From the NCBI GenBank assembly GCA_031291995.1, contig JARLHZ010000010.1, positions 1 through 37,154 of the forward strand: 37,154 nucleotides of DNA. The letters are read 5' to 3'. The position numbers were made by a program, and so were the translations under genes. The stretch is from Candidatus Doudnabacteria bacterium (GTDB taxonomy: Bacteria; Patescibacteriota; Doudnabacteria; UBA920). The notes under the pieces were generated by a model. That model was not told where the DNA came from. It did no database searches and worked only from the letters and a program-made list of their open reading frames with translations. This document shows, piece by piece, positions 37,101 to 37,154 of the stretch. Within the stretch, counting starts at the first letter, position 1, and each line of letters opens with the position of its first letter.

Positions 37101-37154
37101 ATGATTTTAGAAACTTTTAAAAATTTTTCCGATTTTGAACTGCTCGACAGCGGT
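37101..37154 (+). CDS. N-terminus of a probable RlmI-like class I methyltransferase (partial)
   Basis: Eighteen codons from an ATG to the window edge, reading MILETFKNFSDFELLDSG. The YELLDSG-type opening is known from a group of RlmI-like S-adenosylmethionine-dependent rRNA methyltransferases. The fragment contains no catalytic motif, so the assignment is tentative. Confidence 0.4.
   Translation, partial: MILETFKNFSDFELLDSG

Overview
The window looks like a chromosome fragment from a Candidate Phyla Radiation (Patescibacteria, probably Parcubacteria-like) bacterium. This is inferred from gene style: compact genes, MacB-type permeases made separately from their ATPase, a prepilin, a TopA with three C-terminal zinc ribbons, several starts with almost no leader, and repeat-filled spacers. 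No rRNA or single-copy marker able to settle the lineage is present. TGA, TAA and TAG all end genes, so the code is standard.

Layout. 1-3000: a possible gene running off the left edge, a small membrane protein, a 660-base non-coding stretch with hairpins and a 31-base direct repeat, then two membrane proteins on the minus strand. 3093-5434: an RsuA/RluB pseudouridine synthase, an O2-dependent acyl desaturase, and a cytidine-deaminase-like gene cut by a stop codon at the expected catalytic Glu. 5440-10424 (minus): an MsbA-like ABC exporter, an Nramp-related transporter lacking the metal-binding Met, its MgtE-N/CBS sensor partner and a PF04020 membrane protein. 10488-11627: malic enzyme. 11871-16224: a MarR-controlled drug-export operon (regulator, two adaptors, EmrB-like MFS pump).

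16385-21524 is a quinol oxidase operon (cyoABCDE plus a small membrane protein). Together with a type II NADH dehydrogenase (27119-28351) and a class-2-like, quinone-linked dihydroorotate dehydrogenase (21582-22676) it forms a minimal aerobic chain: NADH or dihydroorotate to quinone to O2. No quinone biosynthesis genes are present. The oxidase has Gln where the K-channel Lys should be. Between these lie a metallo-beta-lactamase-fold hydrolase, a LAGLIDADG homing endonuclease overlapping the start of topA, and topA itself.

28457-34026 (minus) is an AbrB-controlled MacAB-like operon: regulator, adaptor, ATPase, two permeases. 34052-37154 holds an unrecognised 476-residue protein, a prepilin, tRNA-Lys(UUU), a lipoprotein and the start of a probable methyltransferase.

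The most unusual pattern is in the spacers. At least eight gaps between co-directional genes are filled by imperfect palindromes built from repeated 6-18 base words. The words differ between loci but are sometimes shared, and the arms usually begin at or inside a stop codon and end just before the next start. One locus has 12 perfect copies of a 9-mer facing a single complementary arm. Similar word-like sequence also occurs inside three coding regions. I know no named family that matches this.
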